Shown here: piece by piece, positions 1 to 6,343 of the stretch
Position numbering within the stretch: the first letter of the stretch is position 1
Layout: each line of letters opens with the position of its first letter
NCBI RefSeq assembly: GCF_006716315.1
Contig: NZ_VFOV01000001.1
Coordinates: 2,372,501-2,436,500, forward strand
Source of the DNA: Nocardioides albertanoniae
GTDB taxonomy: Bacteria > Actinomycetota > Actinomycetes > Propionibacteriales > Nocardioidaceae
Length of the DNA: 64,000 nt
Direction of reading: 5' to 3'
Translations under genes and position numbers: made by a program
Notes under the pieces: model-generated
The model's database searches: none
What the model was told of the DNA's origin: nothing
The model's input: only the letters and a program-made list of their open reading frames with translations

Positions 1-2
1 CT

Positions 3-455
3 TGGACGGCGGCGGAGAACAAGCGCAGCTGGCCGACCCGCTACGACGCGATCAGTGTCGACCCGGCCGGCGGCGTCGTCGACCGGGTCGACTTCGCCGA
101 CTGGCCGCTGATGGCGAAGGTGACCGACTGGGTCATCGGCGCCCACATGGGGATCCTGTTCGGCATCGTCAACCAGGTGGCGCTGGCGATGCTCGCGATC
201 GGTCTGATCGTGGTGACGCTCTACGGCTACCGGATGTGGTGGCTGCGCCGGCCACGCGGCGCCAGTGGTCTCCGGTTCGGCAGGCCGGCACCGCGCGGTG
301 GCCTGCGGCGTCTGCCGTGGCCGGCTCTGGCGGCGCTCGTCACGCTCGCCGCCGTGGTCGGCTGGTTCGTCCCGATGCTGGGGGTCAGCCTGATCGGGTT
401 CGTGCTCGTCGACGCGGCGGTCGGCATCGTGCGTAGACGGCGCCGGGCCGGCTGA
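3..455 (+). CDS. PepSY-associated membrane protein, 3' part
   Basis: The reading frame is open from the window edge, so the N-terminus is missing; 150 residues are visible. The end of a soluble segment (SVDPAGGVVDRVDFADWPLM) leads into IGAHMGILFGIVNQ and at least two hydrophobic helices with a WWLRRP turn between them. This is the typical C-terminal end of PepSY-associated TM (PepSY_TM) proteins, which are often tied to metal or haem reduction at the membrane. It ends 34 bp before the convergent Zur gene. The family call rests on the HMG..GI..N helix and the RMWW..RRP pattern; substrate unknown. Confidence 0.7.
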   Translation, partial: WTAAENKRSWPTRYDAISVDPAGGVVDRVDFADWPLMAKVTDWVIGAHMGILFGIVNQVALAMLAIGLIVVTLYGYRMWWLRRPRGASGLRFGRPAPRGGLRRLPWPALAALVTLAAVVGWFVPMLGVSLIGFVLVDAAVGIVRRRRRAG

Positions 456-488
456 TCCAGCGCGGGCGCGCCCGGTCAACCGGGCGCG

Positions 489-899
489 TCAGGCGGCGCA
501 GGAGGTGCAGATGCCGAAGATCTCCACGGTGTGGTTGACGTCGGTGAAGCCGTTCTGCGCCGCCACCTTGTCGGCCCAGGTCTCCACGGCGGGCCCTTCG
601 ATCTCGACCGCCTTGCCGCACTGGCGGCACACCAGGTGGTGATGGTGAGTGGTCGAGGCGTCTCCGCACAGACGGTAGGTGGACTCACCGTCGGGCTTGT
701 GGATCACGTCGGCGAGCCCGTCGGCGACGAAGATCTGCAGGTGTCGGTAGACGGTGGAGAGGCCGATCTTCTCGCCGCCGGCCCGCAGCGTCGCGTAGAC
801 GTCCTGAGCGCTGCGGAACGTGTCCTCGGAGGCCAGAGCCTCTTTCACCGCGGAGCCCTGGTTGGTCGCGCGACGCTTGACCGGCTGAGTGGTTGCCAT
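489..899 (-). CDS. zur: Fur-family zinc uptake regulator (Zur)
   Basis: 136 aa, the usual Fur/Zur length. The N-terminal winged helix includes STVYRHLQIF (about residues 48-57), the family recognition helix. The C-terminal part has two structural zinc pairs, C91xxC94 and C131xxC134, plus a His cluster at 85-88 and H123 that fit the sensory metal site. Zur represses zinc uptake and zinc-independent ribosomal paralogues when zinc is plentiful. The choice of Zur over Fur comes from context: it is divergent from rpmB and rpsN paralogues that lack zinc ligands, and a palindrome lies between them. That shared operator also suggests autoregulation. Confidence 0.88.
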   Translation of the reverse strand: MATTQPVKRRATNQGSAVKEALASEDTFRSAQDVYATLRAGGEKIGLSTVYRHLQIFVADGLADVIHKPDGESTYRLCGDASTTHHHHLVCRQCGKAVEIEGPAVETWADKVAAQNGFTDVNHTVEIFGICTSCAA

Positions 900-957
900 G
901 GCTCAGATCGTAGTCGCTCTCGACCCGGTCTCCACTCTCAGCGCGGGCATGCCATAC

Positions 958-972
958 TGGGAATGATTCCGA
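958..972. promoter_or_regulatory. Putative Zur operator 1
   Basis: TGGGAATGATTCCGA is a near-perfect inverted repeat centred on position 965 (GGAAT-g-ATTCC core). It resembles the actinobacterial Zur box (TGAAAATGATTTTCA-type). It lies between divergent zur and the rpmB paralogue, 20 bp before the rpmB start, overlapping where the promoter must be. Repression here would switch off the zinc-free ribosomal proteins under zinc sufficiency. Confidence 0.75.
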
Positions 973-991
973 ATAAGAACGAAAGGCTGCC

Positions 992-1228
992 ATGTCACGC
1001 AGATGTCAGGTGACCGGTGCTGGTCCCAGCTTCGGCAACAACCGCCCCTGGTCGAAGAAGGCGACTCGGCGACGCTGGGACGTGAACCTGCAGAAGAAGA
1101 CCTACTACGTGCCCAGCCTGGGCCGAAAGCTCACGCTGCGGCTGAGCACGAAGGCGATCAAGCAGATCGACGTACGCGGCATCGACGCCGTCGTCGCCGA
1201 CATGCGCGCCCGAGGGGAGGTCGTCTGA
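992..1228 (+). CDS. rpmB: Ribosomal protein bL28, zinc-independent paralogue
   Basis: 78 aa, full length for bL28. The N-terminus ([16 protein letters not shown]) and W..NLQ..Y are family signatures. The zinc-binding CxxC of the C+ form is reduced to a single Cys5 followed by QVT, so this is the C- form that does not need zinc. AAAGG lies 6 nt before the ATG. Its stop overlaps the rpsN start (TGATG), so the two are co-translated. Expected to replace the zinc-containing L28 when Zur derepresses the operon. Confidence 0.93.
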   Translation: MSRRCQVTGAGPSFGNNRPWSKKATRRRWDVNLQKKTYYVPSLGRKLTLRLSTKAIKQIDVRGIDAVVADMRARGEVV

Positions 1229-1533
1229 TGGCCAAGAAGTCGAAGATCGCGGCCGAGGCCAAGCGCCGCGAGATCGTGGCGAGGTACGCCGCCCGCCGCG
1301 CGGTGATCAAGCAGGAGATCCGCGCGGCGGAGCCGGGCTCGGCCGAGCAGGCCGCGGCCGTACGCGCCCTGTCCCGTCTCCCGCGCGACTCCTCGCCCGT
1401 GCGCCTGCGCAACCGCGACCAGGTCGACGGCCGGCCGCGGGGCTACCTGCGCAAGGCAGGCATCTCGCGGATCCGCTTCCGCGAGCTCGCGCACAAGGGG
1501 CATCTGCCGGGGATCACCAAGTCGAGCTGGTGA
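1228..1533 (+). CDS. rpsN: Ribosomal protein uS14, long zinc-independent form
   Basis: 101 aa. The C-terminus ([20 protein letters not shown] then LPGITKSSW) is diagnostic of uS14. There is no cysteine in the protein, and the length is that of the C- type rather than the 61-aa zinc type. The start ATG shares its A with the rpmB stop. It acts in the head of the 30S subunit. It is the last gene of the first Zur operon; the next gene is convergent from the other strand. Confidence 0.93.
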   Translation: MAKKSKIAAEAKRREIVARYAARRAVIKQEIRAAEPGSAEQAAAVRALSRLPRDSSPVRLRNRDQVDGRPRGYLRKAGISRIRFRELAHKGHLPGITKSSW

Positions 1534-1588
1534 GGGGTGGTCGGGCCCCGGGGCAGAATCCCGCCGTGGAGGAAGCCCCGGGACCGCC

Positions 1589-3214
1589 TCACCGACGACG
1601 CACGAGAACCACCGAGTCCTCCAACGTCGCGGGCTCGCCGGTCGGGCTGGTCACCGGGCGCTGCCGGTGCTCGACCACGACGCTCTCCCAGAGGTCCTCG
1701 GAGAGGTCGAGGGCGTCCAGTTCCTCCTTGGCGTCGAGGAAGCGGTGCTCGTGCACGGCGGCATCGGCCCACGACGGCGGCGCTGCGTGGGAGGTGATGA
1801 GGAGGTGGCCGCCGGGGTTCACCAGGCGGGCCGCCTCGCGCAGGATGTCGGTGCGGGGCAGCTCGACGGGTGACTGGAAGAAGCTCGCGGTGACCAGGTC
1901 GTAGCCGCGAGGTCCGTCGAGCCCGGACAGCCCGGCCAGGTCGGCCGCGACGAACCGCGCCTGCTCTTCGGGCAGGTCGGCCGCCCGAGCGGCCTCGGTC
2001 GCGCGGGCGGCGGCGTTGGTGGAGATGTCGATGCCGGTGGCCCGCCATCCTTGCTGGGCGAGCCAGATCACGTCGCCGCCTTCGCCGGAGCCCAGGTCGA
2101 GCGCGGTGCCGGGTTGGAGGGTGGCGGCGATGTCGGCCAGGACTGCGTTGACGTTTCCGGACCAGACCTTGTCGCCGGCGTACCTCTCCTCCCAGAACCG
2201 GACCGGATCGGCCCGATCGGCCCGATCGGCCCGATCGACCGGCTCGACCGGCTCGACCGGCGCGGCCGTCGCAGCGACGGCCCGGTCGAACTCCTCGGTG
2301 ACCAGGGCCATGTTGACCACGCTGCCGGCCATGGTGCCGGCGCTCATGCTGATCGGCACGTTGGCCATCGGGTTGGCGACGTTGCCGACCGCCCAGATCC
2401 GGTCGCTGCTGGTCTTGCCGGTCGCGTCGACGGCGAGGAAGCTGCCGACGGGGGAGTCGCTGCGCTCCAGGCCGAGGTGGGTCAGGAACCTGTCGTGCGG
2501 GCGCAGGGTGCCGGCGGTGAAGATGGCGCCGACCTCGGTCAGCGTGTCGTCGGCGGTGCGTACGGCGGTGACCTGGTCGCCGTCGCCGAGCACCTCGACG
2601 ACGGGGGAGGGCACCAGCGTGATCCCGCGCGCCAGCAGCCGCTCTTCGTCGGCGGGCTCGAGCGGCCCGAGGCCGGCGGAGAAGACGACGACGTCGTCGC
2701 TCCACTGCCGCAGCAGCTGTGCCTGGTGCATGCCCATCGGTGAGGTGGTCAGGATGCCGATACGCCGATCGCGCACCTCCCAGCCGTGGCAGTAGGGGCA
2801 GTGCAGCACGGTGGTGCCCCAGCGCTCGGCCAGCCCGGGGACGTCGGGGAGGTCGTCGCTGACCCCGGTTGCCACGATCGCGGTGCGGCCGGTGATCACC
2901 TCGCCGCCCTCCAGGAGAACGCTCACCCCGTTGCCGTGCTCGTGCTCGGTCTCGTCGAGGCGCTCCACGCGGCCGCTGCGCGTCTTCACGCCGTACGCCG
3001 CCAGCTCCTCGTGGCCCTTGCGCAGCAGCTCGGCGGGGTCGATGCCCTCGTGGCCGAGCACGCCGTGCATGTGTGCGGCGAAGCGGTTGCGGGGCAGGCC
3101 GGAGTCGACCACGAGGGTCTTGCGGCGGGCGCGGCCCAGCATGAGGGCGGCGGAGAGACCGGCGGCGCCGCCGCCGATCACGATCGTGTCGAAGTGTTCT
3201 GTCTGTTCGCTCAT
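1589..3214 (-). CDS. Fused thioredoxin-reductase-like flavoprotein and SAM methyltransferase
   Basis: 541 aa, two enzymes in one frame. Residues 1-312 are a thioredoxin-reductase-like FAD/NAD(P) oxidoreductase: FAD motif GGGAAG at 14-19, an active-site type CPYC at 139-142 followed by HGWE, and WAVGNVAN near 274. Residues 320-338 are a repetitive linker (PVEPVEPVDRADRADRADPV). Residues 339-541 are a class I methyltransferase with motif I LDLGSGEGGD (372-381) and a TehB-like fold. The pairing of a dithiol oxidoreductase with a methyltransferase suggests redox or S-methylation chemistry on a small molecule; substrate unknown. It is divergent from the XRE-cupin gene, its likely regulator. NCBI-type annotation has named such bifunctional proteins before, so the fusion is not unique. 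Confidence 0.85.
   Translation of the reverse strand: MSEQTEHFDTIVIGGGAAGLSAALMLGRARRKTLVVDSGLPRNRFAAHMHGVLGHEGIDPAELLRKGHEELAAYGVKTRSGRVERLDETEHEHGNGVSVLLEGGEVITGRTAIVATGVSDDLPDVPGLAERWGTTVLHCPYCHGWEVRDRRIGILTTSPMGMHQAQLLRQWSDDVVVFSAGLGPLEPADEERLLARGITLVPSPVVEVLGDGDQVTAVRTADDTLTEVGAIFTAGTLRPHDRFLTHLGLERSDSPVGSFLAVDATGKTSSDRIWAVGNVANPMANVPISMSAGTMAGSVVNMALVTEEFDRAVAATAAPVEPVEPVDRADRADRADPVRFWEERYAGDKVWSGNVNAVLADIAATLQPGTALDLGSGEGGDVIWLAQQGWRATGIDISTNAAARATEAARAADLPEEQARFVAADLAGLSGLDGPRGYDLVTASFFQSPVELPRTDILREAARLVNPGGHLLITSHAAPPSWADAAVHEHRFLDAKEELDALDLSEDLWESVVVEHRQRPVTSPTGEPATLEDSVVLVRRR
2206..2259. repeat. In-frame 9-bp tandem repeat in the fusion linker
   Basis: Six consecutive 9-bp units: three GATCGGCCC, one GATCGACCG and two GCTCGACCG. 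On the minus strand they encode the periodic PVEPV and DRADRAD linker between the reductase and methyltransferase domains. Unit number can change without shifting the frame, so linker length may vary between strains. Confidence 0.85.
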
Positions 3215-3245
3215 GTCTCCAGTTCAGTGGCACAATGGCGAAACG

Positions 3246-3259
3246 GCAAGGATTCTTGC
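3246..3259. promoter_or_regulatory. Putative operator between the fusion gene and its XRE-cupin regulator
   Basis: GCAAG-GATT-CTTGC is a perfect inverted repeat in the 72-bp divergent intergenic region. A further GCAA follows at 3267-3270. Position and symmetry fit binding by a dimeric XRE-family protein, most simply the adjacent regulator controlling both directions. Confidence 0.5.
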
Positions 3260-3286
3260 AGATATGGCAAATGAGAGGTGAGCCAC

Positions 3287-3844
3287 ATGATCGACGAGCT
3301 CAAGCAGGTCGGTCCGCGGATCCGGGCGATCCGCCACAGCAGGGGGTGGACGCTCGACGAGCTGGCGAGCCGCGCGGGGATGTCGCCGAGCACGCTCTCC
3401 CGCTTGGAGTCGGGCAAGCGTCAGGCGAGCCTCGAGCTGCTCATCCCGCTCACCCGGCATCTCGGGGTGGGGCTCGACAGCCTGGTGACACCCTCGGTGC
3501 CCGATCCCAGGGTGCGCAGGCCCGAGATCCGCCGCGACGGCATGGTGATCGCCCCGATGACTCCCGAGGGCTCGCCGATGAACACCTTCAAGATCACCTT
3601 CGAGCCGGTCACGGAGGTGCCCGAGCCGCGCGTGCACGACGGCTACGAGTGGCTCTACGTGATCTCCGGCAAGCTGCGCCTGCTCCTGGGTGACCGCGAC
3701 CTGGTGCTGACTCGCGGGGAGGCGGCCGAGTTCGACACTCGGGTGCCGCACGCGATGTTCGCGACCGGATCGCGACCGGCGCAGGTGCTGAGCATCTTCA
3801 ACAGCGAGGGCGTGCGCATGCACACCCATACCGCGGAAAGCTGA
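3287..3844 (+). CDS. XRE-family HTH regulator with C-terminal cupin
   Basis: 185 aa from the ATG at 3287, chosen because AGAGGTGAG lies 6 nt upstream; a GTG at 3278 would add three residues. An N-terminal XRE helix-turn-helix (GWTLDELASRAGMSPSTLSR, about residues 19-38) is followed by a cupin_2 barrel (EWLYVISGKLRLLLGDRDLVL and then HAMFA). Such proteins sense a small ligand in the cupin and repress or activate neighbouring metabolic genes. It is divergent from the oxidoreductase-methyltransferase, which is its most likely target. Confidence 0.88.
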   Translation: MIDELKQVGPRIRAIRHSRGWTLDELASRAGMSPSTLSRLESGKRQASLELLIPLTRHLGVGLDSLVTPSVPDPRVRRPEIRRDGMVIAPMTPEGSPMNTFKITFEPVTEVPEPRVHDGYEWLYVISGKLRLLLGDRDLVLTRGEAAEFDTRVPHAMFATGSRPAQVLSIFNSEGVRMHTHTAES

Positions 3845-3886
3845 GCGCGGGCCGATGTGACCAGGTGGCCGATCCCGTGTGTAAGA

Positions 3887-3901
3887 TGAGAATCGTTATC
3901 A
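3887..3901. promoter_or_regulatory. Putative Zur operator 2
   Basis: TGAGAATCGTTATCA is an imperfect palindrome centred on 3894 with outer arms TGA/TCA and inner AA/TT. It lies 23 bp before the L31 type B start. It has the same length and layout as operator 1 at 958-972, and a further ATTAATGACA follows, so two overlapping Zur dimers are possible. It marks the second Zur operon. Confidence 0.72.
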
Positions 3902-3923
3902 TTAATGACAATGGGAGGTCCCC

Positions 3924-4187
3924 ATGAAACCAGGCATCCACCCCGTCTCCGGGCACGTCGTCTTCCGTGACCGCTCGGCCGACGCGCTCTTCCTGATGCG
4001 GTCGACGATCTTCGACCGTGTCACCGACGACCACGAGCGACTGACCTGGACGGACGGCACGTCCTATCCGGTCATCGATGTCGACGTCTCCAGCGCCAGC
4101 CACCCGTTCTGGACCGGCCGCGGCCGCGTGGTCGACACCGAGGGCCGTGTCGAACGGTTCAAGCGTCGTTACGGGCGCGGCCGATGA
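3924..4187 (+). CDS. rpmE2: Ribosomal protein bL31 type B (zinc-independent)
   Basis: 87 aa, the type B length. MKPGIHP at the N-terminus, [14 protein letters not shown] and [10 protein letters not shown] are typical bL31B sequences. No cysteine is present, unlike the zinc-binding bL31A. The RBS GGGAGG lies 7 nt upstream. The stop overlaps the next start (ATGA), linking it to the CobW-like gene. First gene of the second Zur operon; expected to replace zinc-loaded L31 and release zinc when the metal is scarce. Confidence 0.93.
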   Translation: MKPGIHPVSGHVVFRDRSADALFLMRSTIFDRVTDDHERLTWTDGTSYPVIDVDVSSASHPFWTGRGRVVDTEGRVERFKRRYGRGR

Positions 4188-5296
4188 TCGCCCCGCGTCC
4201 CCGGTCCGCGCGCAACCGCGAGCGGACACCGGTGATCCTGGTCAGCGGCGTGGAGGAGAGCTCGATGCTCTCGGCGACGATCTCGCTCCAGTTCGGCCTC
4301 CCCGACACCGTCATCGTGCGCCACGCCATCGACCCCGAGCGCCAGCTGCTCACCCGCATCGTCAGCGACCTCACCGGTGTGATCGAGCACGAGGAGATCG
4401 GTCTCGCCCACGCCTGCGTCGCCTGCGCCATCCGTGAGGACATCGTGCCCACCCTGGAGCGCCTCGCCTCCCAGGGCCGCTGGCGCAGCGTCGTGGCCTG
4501 CCTCCCGGTCGCCGCCGAGGCGATCCAGGTGTGCCGGGTGCTCGCCTGGGCGCCCCGGATGGCGCCGCACATCACCATCGCGGCCGTCGTCGCGGCCCTC
4601 GACGGCACCACCGTCGCCGACGACCTGCTCGGCCCCGACCTTCTCGACGAGCGCGGCCTGGCCACCTCTGAGGACGACCGCCGCGGCGTCGCCGAGGTCG
4701 CCGGCGCGATCGTGGAGTACGCCGACGTCGTCTGCCTCACCGAGCCGCCCGAACCCGAGGAGCAGTCGCTGGTCGCGACCCTCGCCCAGCCGCGTACGCC
4801 GGTGGTGACCGATCCCTCGCTCCTCGACGCCGCCGGCCTGGTCGCCGGCGTCCACCGCCACCACGCGGTGGAGGCCTGGGTCGCCGAGGTGCGGCGCGAG
4901 CCGCTGCCGCCCCTGCCCGAGGGCGGCGCCTGGCGGCTCGACCTGCGCTCGGAACGCCCCATCCACCCGATGCGGTTCCAGGACGAGCTCGAGACCCTCG
5001 GCGGCGGTCCACGCCGCTCGCGCGGCTGCTTCTGGGTGCCCACCCGCCCCGACGACATCTGCGTCTGGGACGGGGCCGGCGGTCAGGCGAGCGTCGGCTC
5101 GACGATGAAGTGGGGCCGCTCGGCGCGGCTCACCCGCATCGTCGTGATGGGCCTCGACGAGGAGTCTGCGGAGATCTCCGGAGCCTTCGAACGGGCCCTG
5201 CTCACCGACACGGAGATCGCCCAGCGCGGCCAGATCTGGGAGGAGTCCTGGGACGGCCTCGAGGACTGGCTGGGCCCCATCGGCCGAGCCGCCTGA
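4184..5296 (+). CDS. CobW/COG0523-like protein with degenerate GTPase motifs
   Basis: 370 aa, similar in length and layout to COG0523 zinc metallochaperones: an N-terminal Rossmann-like half and a C-terminal CobW_C half ([35 protein letters not shown]). COG0523 GTPases normally start with a GFLGAGKTT P-loop. Here the equivalent is [11 protein letters not shown] (about residues 21-31), with no Lys or Thr for the phosphates. The metal motif CxCC appears as CVAC (residues 85-88), and no NKxD guanine motif is visible. So it probably cannot hydrolyse GTP and may be a scaffold, zinc reservoir or adaptor. The overlap with rpmE2 and the Zur operon support a zinc role. Confidence 0.75.
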   Translation: MIAPRPRSARNRERTPVILVSGVEESSMLSATISLQFGLPDTVIVRHAIDPERQLLTRIVSDLTGVIEHEEIGLAHACVACAIREDIVPTLERLASQGRWRSVVACLPVAAEAIQVCRVLAWAPRMAPHITIAAVVAALDGTTVADDLLGPDLLDERGLATSEDDRRGVAEVAGAIVEYADVVCLTEPPEPEEQSLVATLAQPRTPVVTDPSLLDAAGLVAGVHRHHAVEAWVAEVRREPLPPLPEGGAWRLDLRSERPIHPMRFQDELETLGGGPRRSRGCFWVPTRPDDICVWDGAGGQASVGSTMKWGRSARLTRIVVMGLDEESAEISGAFERALLTDTEIAQRGQIWEESWDGLEDWLGPIGRAA

Positions 5297-5333
5297 CCAC
5301 CACTCGACACGAACCGACACGAAGGAGGCCACC

Positions 5334-5510
5334 ATGGCCGTACCCAAGCGCAAGACCTCGCGCAGCAACACCCGCCACCGGCGCTCGAGCTGGAAGGCGA
5401 CGCCGGCCGCGCTCGTGCCCGTCACCGTTGACGGGCAGACCTACGACGTGCCGCGCCGCCTCGTCCGCGCGGTCCAGCGCGGCTACGTCGACCCCGCCCG
5501 CACCCACTGA
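5334..5510 (+). CDS. rpmF: Ribosomal protein bL32, zinc-independent form
   Basis: 58 aa. [20 protein letters not shown] is the family N-terminus. The C-terminal half ends [10 protein letters not shown] and has no cysteines, whereas zinc-binding L32 has a C-terminal cysteine cluster. AAGGAGG lies 6 nt before the ATG. It sits in the same run as L31B, S18 and L36B, so it belongs to the Zur-controlled set. Confidence 0.9.
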   Translation: MAVPKRKTSRSNTRHRRSSWKATPAALVPVTVDGQTYDVPRRLVRAVQRGYVDPARTH

Positions 5511-5534
5511 CCTGATCCATGAGGAGACCCACCC

Positions 5535-5771
5535 ATGCCCGCACGACCCCCGTCACCGCTCCGGAAGCGGCGCAAGCCGCTCCTGGCACCTGATGTGACC
5601 TACGTCGACTACAAGGACGTGCAGCTGCTGCGTACGTTCATCTCCGACCGCGGCAAGATCCGCTCCCGCCGCATCACCGGACTCACCCCGCAACAGCAGC
5701 GCGCCGTGACCAAGGCGGTCAAGAACGCGCGCGAGGTCGCGCTGCTGCCCTACACCAGCACGAAGGGATGA
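5535..5771 (+). CDS. rpsR: Ribosomal protein bS18 paralogue
   Basis: 78 aa. The core [49 protein letters not shown] is characteristic of bS18. No cysteine is present, matching the C- type found in Zur regulons. GAGGAG precedes the start. It is transcribed with rpmF, 24 bp upstream, and rpmJ, 5 bp downstream. Confidence 0.93.
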   Translation: MPARPPSPLRKRRKPLLAPDVTYVDYKDVQLLRTFISDRGKIRSRRITGLTPQQQRAVTKAVKNAREVALLPYTSTKG

Positions 5772-5776
5772 TCCCC

Positions 5777-5899
5777 ATGAAGGTCGTCAACTCCATCCGA
5801 TCGCTCAAGAACCAGCCCGGCTCCCAGGTCGTACGCCGCCGCGGCCGGGTCTTCGTCATCAACAAGCGCAACCCCCGCCTCAAGGCCCGCCAGGGCTGA
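5777..5899 (+). CDS. rpmJ: Ribosomal protein bL36 type B
   Basis: 40 aa: [20 protein letters not shown] then [19 protein letters not shown]. The type A zinc ligands are replaced, giving the zinc-independent type B (ykgO-like) form. It is the last gene of the second Zur operon and is followed by a strong hairpin. Confidence 0.92.
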   Translation: MKVVNSIRSLKNQPGSQVVRRRGRVFVINKRNPRLKARQG

Positions 5900-5917
5900 A
5901 CCGCCGACCTGGAGCCA

Positions 5918-5967
5918 GACATACGAGAAGGGCCGGATCGAACTCGATCCGGCCCTTCTCGTATGTC
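5918..5967. terminator. 24-bp perfect hairpin between rpmJ and hup
   Basis: GACATACGAGAAGGGCCGGA (5918-5937) begins a 24-nt arm. It is followed by a 2-nt apex (AC) and its exact reverse complement ending at 5967. The hairpin lies between the convergent rpmJ and hup genes and should stop transcription from both directions. There is no long T-tract, as is usual in high-GC actinobacteria. Confidence 0.85.
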
Positions 5968-5975
5968 CAGGGAAC

Positions 5976-6254
5976 TCAGCCCTTAGCGACCCGCTCCTTG
6001 AAAGCGGAGCCGGCCTTGAAAGCCGGGCCCTTCGAGGCCGGGATGTTGATCTCGGCGCCGGTCTGCGGGTTGCGGCCGGTGCGAGCCGAGCGCTCGCGCG
6101 ACTCGAAGGTACCGAAGCCGGGCAGCGTGACCTTGTCGCCGTCAGCGACTGCCGCGCTGATTGCCTCGATAGCGGCGCCCAGAGCGGCCGAGGCCTGCGT
6201 CTGGGTGATCTCCGCCTGCTTGGCGATTTCGCTCACCAGGTCGGTGCGGTTCAT
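5976..6254 (-). CDS. hup: HU-family histone-like DNA-binding protein
   Basis: 92 aa, compact HU. MNRTDLVSEIA at the start, VTLPGFGTFESRERSARTGR (the DNA-binding beta-arm base) and NPQTGAEINIPASKGPAFKAG are family signatures. There is no long Lys/Ala-rich tail as in mycobacterial HupB, so this is the short form. It binds and bends DNA non-specifically in the nucleoid. GGAGATCGC lies just before the ATG. Confidence 0.95.
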   Translation of the reverse strand: MNRTDLVSEIAKQAEITQTQASAALGAAIEAISAAVADGDKVTLPGFGTFESRERSARTGRNPQTGAEINIPASKGPAFKAGSAFKERVAKG

Positions 6255-6277
6255 GCGATCTCCTTAATCGTTGATCC

Positions 6278-6307
6278 GAGCCGCAAAGGTTGACGAGATG
6301 CGGCTCG
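6278..6307. terminator. Inverted repeat between the ABC genes and hup
   Basis: CGAGCCGCA (6278-6286) and TGCGGCTCG (6299-6307) form a 9-bp stem with a 12-nt loop downstream of the ABC operon and upstream of hup on the minus strand. It could end the transporter transcript or act in the hup leader; the sequence does not decide. Confidence 0.45.
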
Positions 6308-6343
6308 TCGCCAGCGTAGGCGAGGACTGGGGATGTTCAACGC

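Noticed and set aside
1443..3233. 596-codon Arg-rich minus-strand frame
   Set aside because: The in-phase 541-aa fusion has FAD and SAM motifs in another frame; this frame is Arg/Pro-rich noise.
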